A stretch of 64,000 bases of DNA from contig WELB01000304.1 in assembly GCA_009602725.1 (NCBI GenBank), positions 11,288-75,287 of the forward strand, given 5' to 3'. A model generated the notes under the pieces. That model saw nothing but the letters and a program-made list of their open reading frames with translations. It searched no databases and was not told the DNA's origin. A program made the translations under genes and the position numbers. Of this stretch, positions 58,601 through 64,000 are shown piece by piece. How positions within the stretch are numbered: position 1 is the first letter of the stretch; each line of letters begins with the position of its first letter. The DNA is from Spirogloea muscicola (taxonomy: Eukaryota; Streptophyta; Zygnematophyceae; Spirogloeales; Spirogloeaceae).

Positions 58601-61600
58601 CCTTGGGAACCCCTGCATCCAAGTCCTTCACACCATGCGGTTCCTCGGCTGGCTTGCCTCCAGTCGTCTGCAAGTCATGGCTATCATCTCCTTGGGGGAT
58701 GGAAGCATGTGTGACCTCCTCCAGATGTTGGGTATCGCGGGCTTGCACGCGACTTCCAGGTTCGACTTCAGCTTCTTGAAGGGGAATGGGGCGAGGCACC
58801 TGCTTTGCACTCTTGGCCTTGTACATACCCCAAAGGTATAGTGAACCTGCATGCACTACATAAGGATGAAAAGCAGCGAGGACAAGGTCAGCCCTATTGT
58901 TGTTGACAGTCAAGGATCACCTCACATCGAAGAGGTTGTCAGTCGAGCTTTGCACATTCTACAATTTCCGATGAAATGCTAATCCTAAAACGATTGCTTG
59001 TCATTTGATTAGATTGGTGAAGAATCTATGCACACCATGGCTTTCTGCTTGGAGCTTGGGGTTGCGATTGAGATTCTGATTCTTCAAGCCTGAAGACACT
59101 ATCATCAAAGTGCAAGCCGCACCAACTCGAATCCTGAGGCAGTACTTACCATGATGAGGTGGTGGCACAAGAGTGGATGGGAGAATGAGAAGGCATGCAT
59201 CTGGGAGCTCAACCCTCCACAACAGATCGCCGTCGGCTAGAGAGAACAACCTAGCTTTGTAGTCTTCAATCGGACAACTGCAATTGGAGATGACAGAGGA
59301 GCTTCTGCAGTTAGCTTAGGAGTTATACACGTGGCTGTGAACTTGGTGAGCACCTAACAACTGAGTCCCTACAAAGCACAGCTGTAAACGTGCTGGTCTG
59401 CAGAATAAGCTGGACTGCGGAATCATGTGCAAGCTCACAGACAAGGTATATACAGCAACTGCTCCGTATGAGGAAGCTTGAAGCACATGGTGGCATGCCC
59501 ATCACATGCCCAAGCACGCCAAAGGTCAACGGCCTCTCTTCAACTTTTGACGCTCACACAAACCTTTCAGATTTGGGTGAAGGGCAGGTGGGGGATACGA
59601 AGGGCAGGTAGAGGAGCAAACCTGGCAGGGAAAAGGTAGAAGGCCACCAGCGTGTCAAACGACAGAGTCTTAGACCTCAGCCACTTGTGACGCCAGGTGC
59701 CATCCTCGCCCCTCTTCAGCTGTTGCACCTGCAAAGGCGATGGCAGGCCCCGGGTGACCTCGAAGACCCTGGGCACGGCAGTGCTTGCCACTTGCGCCTT
59801 CACGCCCCGCAGCCAAGGGCGTCCAGTCCCTTGGTTGACGACCTGTACATCACCCCTGCCCGTATACCAGCAAGGCCACCTTGCTCAGGTTAGCAGATCC
59901 ACAGGCTGCAACGAGTACCCACAGAAGCGTACCCCTTGGACCCTTATAGCAATGTCTACACCTTGAGACACACGATCAGACCCTAGATCCGGATGGCTTC
60001 CTGTCGAGAGCCCGTACTTCAAGTGCCTTGTCCACCTGTCCGCATGGACCAGCAGCAAGGACAACACAGTAAGGGAGGGGAAACCACGTGACCACGGAGA
60101 AGCAGAAGGCAAAACCTCTGCCTGTGAAAGAAGCAGCATTTGAGAGACTCACATCCACTGGTGGTCCTTCACAGGCTCAACCACCCCAGGCTCTTCGAAG
60201 GTCTCGGCTTCTTGGTCAATTGGTTTGTGCTTATCTGCAACTCGAAGGCCCGCTGACAGTACAGGCCTTGTGCTAACATCATCGTGGAGAGTGCTGGCAG
60301 ACGAAGCAATGGATGGTATCCTTGCTGCAGAAGAGGCAACAGTGACTGGGGGAGCCCTGGCCTCTGCAGCCGGCGATAGGCGTGGGTCCTGCATGTGAGC
60401 GCATCAGATCAGTACCATGCAAACCCATCCCTATCACTTCTCCTGCAGCGATGGGGCAAACCCATTCCTATCAAATGTCCTGCGGCAATGGGGCTTTAGG
60501 TGTAATGATCTGCACTAATGTTCTTGAGGGGTTAAGTTTTAGGGTTCAGGGTTTAGGGTTAACGGTTTAGGATTAAGGATTCAATGTACAACATTCAGTT
60601 ACCAGCTGGCAGTCAGTCCACTCAGACCTATGCTTTATCGGCGCAAGATGGACAGCTCCTACGCAAAACAGAAGAAAGGCTACTGGGTTCTGGTATCTAT
60701 CAGGAGGCTCTTCTGTCAGGCTTCCAAGTGACAAAGGAGGGGCTTGCAAAGTAGCAGAGATGAAAAAACGTTCAGCGTCATGATACTTGCCTCCACAAGC
60801 ATGGGTTGCTGTTTGTCGCCAATGTCCCTGTCTGAATGCACAGTCTTCTGAGCCTGAGTCTCATTACATCCCAGAGCCAAAAGGGGAGACCTGCAAGATT
60901 CAGCCTCTGCCACGTCTGGACTGCCAACACCCGCCAAGCCAGCACTAGCCTGCTGCTGTACAACTTCCACTCCTGCCATGACCTCCTCCATTTTCTCCTC
61001 AACCCCCTGCAATTTCTGTCTTCCAAGTGGGACTATCTCATTAGGATCTCTGGAAGCAGCCTGGACAGCATTCTGCCACCTCCCTTCCAATGTAGGAGAA
61101 CGCATTGCTCCCTGACTTCCGGGCGATGGATGCATGTCAATGTTTGTCATTTCCAGCACAGTTTCTGCATACAGAATCCTGGCCATCCTTTCTGACATCT
61201 TGTCAGGCTTTCTCCTTTTCACCCCAAGCTCATCGCAGATCTGTGCCAGCCTCCTGGCATGCTCTTGGGGCGCTTGGAGAAGACTCATTTGCTGGGGATG
61301 CCAACCATATGCCTTCTCCAGGTATTCCACCGGGATAAGTGCACGCAACTCCGCAGGGCTGATGCTCTTCTGACCAGCTTGGCGCTGCTGCAAGACCGAC
61401 ATTGTGAAGCCAGCACTCTGAGCACAAGCTACAGTGCATGGAAGCAACAGTAGTCTACGATCAATTGTACAATGCATAACCTCAAATACTGCTACCCTCA
61501 CCTCATGCTATAAACTGTGCTGAGACCTACACAATATTCTGCTGTGGAATGTGTATCAGAAAGACAGTCTGCAGCTTGCTACATATGCACAAGCTTTCAA

Positions 61601-63873
61601 AAAGTACAGCAAAGCGAGTACCTCAGGTGCTTCTGCCCCTGCACTGTTGTCGACAGCAGCAACCATCTACATGAATACAGCCAAACTGGCAAAGCCGTGA
61701 GAACTTTTCCACTTGCAATTCTTCAAGCAACCCTTTCAGCCCATGGGGTCATTTAAAATCATTACTTATAAACCATAGACTCAAGAGTTGGCCTGTAACT
61801 GCTGTTGAAGGCAGCAGGGCCACCCAGGGAAACAAGCATACAGGAGGATACTGTCAATCATGCATGATGTTACCATGGCAAAGTTGCACTTACTGAAGCT
61901 CCTTGATGGGCCGTCTGCATGTCAGATGATATCTTATCACTCACAATAGACCTAGAGTAATCGCCAGCCTCTGACTCAGACTGCAAGTCACAAACATATG
62001 ATTAAGGACACCTCGGATACAATGGCAAATTGCAGGTCCGGCTGGTGAGCCCCAAGCAATGTCAGCTGTCAAGCAAAGCCACAATGCATGCAAGCCCCAG
62101 TGTGTGCCCATGCGAACTATCTGTGGTCTGTAATGCGAAACAGACCTCTTCGGCACCAAGCAAGTCATTGTCAATCAGTTGGAACTTCCTGCTCCTGAAA
62201 CTTCTTGCAGCCCTTACTACTTGAGGAGCTAAAGGAGACCGCACATGAGGTCCACTGTCACTGTTTGTGCTAATAGCTGGAAGATCTGCCGTCTGTCAAC
62301 GTGCAGGAAGTGGAGAGTTATGCCCGCTTTCAACCATATGTCCTACCCGGTCATGTGCTTAAGTGTACTGTATGCAGTGCAACCCCTTGTACATATGCAG
62401 CAGGAATATCCTCAGTGCGCAGGACGTGAAGTAGCCGGACAGCTGGAACAGGGGCAATAATGCCAGTCAATCTCATCACTACGTTAGAGTGGGCCGTCAA
62501 CAGAAACACTTCTGCATGATGGCATAGCTTCTCACCGCGGCGCCAGGCGCTAGCGCTCCGCCTGCTTCGATCTTCTTCGGCCCAGGTGCAAGACCTTGCC
62601 GTTCGCGCCTGGACTTGCCCAGCGGGACAGCGAAGAGCCTGCTGTCAACCTGTGTTGCCATCATCGCCTTGTCCCACAAGTGGGCTGTGTCGTCCTTGCT
62701 CTCCATCACGCCTGGACGATCACTCTTGCTGCTGGCCGCGTCTGCTCCAAGAGGCGGCACCGCAGGCTTTGGGCGGCCAGCATCAGCCTCTGCCAGCACC
62801 ATGCCATCAGCGCCTGCTCTGGGACTGCCTGCTTCTGGAAACCGTGGCTCGGCAGCTGCGGTCATCCCTGGCGATTGACCCTGCCTGCTCAACAAGAGAC
62901 AGTACCAGCATATCCAGCTCTGCTGCTGCTCCCTCAAGAGCTGCCCTTTCAGGCAGTACCTGTGAGGAGTAGTCAATAGCAATATTTAGTCAATTGCAGT
63001 ATCTAGGTTCAGATGCTTCGGCACTCAACTTTACCCCGTCAGTTGCATGACTTGAGCCTTTTTCTCGGCGTGCAAGATCCGTGGCATGAGTTCTGCTGAC
63101 CAGACAAGACATACCTAGCCTGTATGCAGGATAGAGCACAGATTCTGACAAGCAAAAAGGGCTGTGTTTTGCCACTTGTTAACAGCATCCAATGTGAAGA
63201 GCTTTTAGGGCTGACACTGGGTACGCGCCAACGTCTAGGCAAGTGTTGCACAGAAGGACGTGCGGAGCCAGGCACGAGAGCTGACAGCGCGTGGGATTCA
63301 GGGAGTTGCTCGACGATACGCATGCGCTGCCAGCCTGGAGCAGCGGGAGCAGACGAGGAGCCACTGCCGGAAGCCGGGGTCGCCGCAGAGGTGGCAGACG
63401 CGGGCAGCCTGTGGCCAGGCAAAAGCGCGGTAAAGCCTCTGTGTCAGATCACCACGTAGTCATTTCCAAACCTGGTCGCTCGTGTACCCATTCACGCGCA
63501 GCTGATATAACAAGAATGCTCGCGTTCTGCGAGCTTTTTAACGATGATATTGATATCCATGTGCTTTGATTGGACCGGCGTTCGCCTGCCGCCTCACGCA
63601 GCTTCGGGAGCCTAGGGCGCCAACGGCGACGGCAGGCGGTGGCAAGGGGTTTTCGTCGGCGCCGGCTTCGCCGCCACGTCCGGCCGCTGGCACGGCAGGG
63701 CGGGGCCCCCTCCCGGCTGCGGCGCTGGCGGCGACGCTCCGGGAGCGGCCCGCTCCCATCAGGCGCCTCCACTGCCGCGCCGCCCACTGGGCCGCGACAA
63801 ACCCCACGCAGAGCAGCCGGCGGAGGGGCTTCAGGCCGCCGTCGCGCCCCAGACGACGCCGGACATCGCGGCG
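55653..63873 (-). CDS. AIPP2-like PHD-finger protein (plant PHD-CPL2-type), 5' end in gap
   Basis: Supported exons: 63408-63320, 62959-62536, ?-62146, 61980-61894, 61417-60791, 60388-60153, 59855-59622, 59277-59150, 58846-55653. The first two rebuild a PHD finger: VCHLCGDPGFRQWLLVCSRC, then HAYC made across the intron, then SWICWYC. The exons 60153-58800 rebuild the second conserved domain of plant AIPP2/PAIPP2 proteins (KAQVASTAVPRVFEVTRGLP, TLVAFYLFPA, GDLLWRVELPDACLLILPS, GSLYLWGMYK). Those proteins bind unmethylated H3K4 and work with BAH readers and the CPL2 phosphatase to repress transcription. The last exon alone encodes about 1,063 residues of disordered Arg/Ser/Glu/Pro-rich tail with two PPGF motifs. 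The 60791 junction uses a GC donor (GAG|GCAAGT). The N-terminal exon(s) at 63540-63873 are GC-rich and unresolved. Domain calls are good; orthology is inferred. Confidence 0.75.
60530..60585 (+). repeat. Telomere-like block in an intron of the PHD gene
   Basis: AAGTTTTAGGGTTCAGGGTT then TAGGGTTAACGGTTTAGGAT; on the + strand, so CCCTAA in the sense of the gene. Confidence 0.85.
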
Positions 63874-64000
63874 NNNNNNNNNNNNNNNNNNNNNNNNNNN
63901 NNNNNNNNNNNNNNNNNNNNNNNNNNNNNNNNNNNNNNNNNNNNNNNNNNNNNNNNNNNNNNNNNNNNNNNNNNNNNNNNNNNNNNNNNNNNNNNNNNNN
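63874..64000. other. Terminal N run
   Basis: 127 N at the window end, directly after a GCGGCG-rich stretch. It hides the 5' end of the PHD gene. Confidence 0.98.

Noticed and set aside
1-64000. Retrovirus-like, Polinton or other capsid-bearing elements
   Set aside because: No reverse transcriptase, integrase, capsid or packaging-type sequence and no long terminal repeats were recognised in any frame.
1-64000. tRNA or rRNA genes
   Set aside because: No convincing paired A and B boxes with a foldable cloverleaf and no rRNA core motifs were found; the B-box-like word in repeat A lacks a matching A box.

Overview
The window is eukaryotic nuclear DNA from a green-lineage organism, most likely a streptophyte alga. 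The evidence is genes dense with short spliced exons (up to about 23 per gene), GC-rich first exons with CGG tracts, plant-type telomere-like motifs (CCCTAAA/TTTAGGG) scattered through introns, and proteins whose closest recognisable relatives are plant families (PERK receptor kinase, plant-type calmodulin-lysine methyltransferase, SCAR/WAVE subunit NAP1, CAF-1 subunit FAS1, an AIPP2-like PHD protein). A stand-alone ALDH1L-type formyl-THF hydrolase argues against a land plant. The species cannot be fixed from the sequence alone. All calls come from reading translations and splice signals by eye; no search was run. Layout, left to right: lipoate-protein-ligase-like gene (+, 5' end cut off, about 86-2097); FKBP-type prolyl isomerase (-, 2775-3599, one apparent frame break); about 2.9 kb without a clear gene; PERK-like receptor kinase (-, 6490-10996, 11 exons, a continuous 818-residue model); a 3.6 kb repeat-rich spacer; calmodulin-lysine N-methyltransferase (+, 14603-16444, 6 exons, 357 residues); repeats; an uncharacterised SAM-methyltransferase-like gene (+, about 18003-19953); repeats; NAP1/NCKAP1 (+, 21877-30549, about 20 exons, lacking its usual middle third); formyl-THF hydrolase (-, 32120-34250, running into a gap); a gap of 862 N; the 3' end of an unknown helical protein (+, 35113-35600); NOL6/UTP22 (NRAP) (-, 35779-44190, about 23 exons); FAS1 (CAF-1 large subunit) (+, 44549-49750); PDCD2 (+, 50943-54564, 7 exons, 516 residues); and an AIPP2-like PHD protein (-, 55653 to the terminal gap at 63874). 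The genes do not form a pathway. They are ordinary housekeeping, chromatin, cytoskeletal and signalling genes packed 0.1 to 4 kb apart on both strands. The unusual material lies between and inside them: telomere-like arrays in introns of at least six genes, a dispersed composite repeat (called A and B here) filling the spacers, recurrent GC-AG introns with a GCAAGT donor, and trinucleotide tracts at 5' exons that coincide with both assembly gaps. No CRISPR array, rRNA, tRNA, retrovirus-like or capsid-bearing element was recognised.
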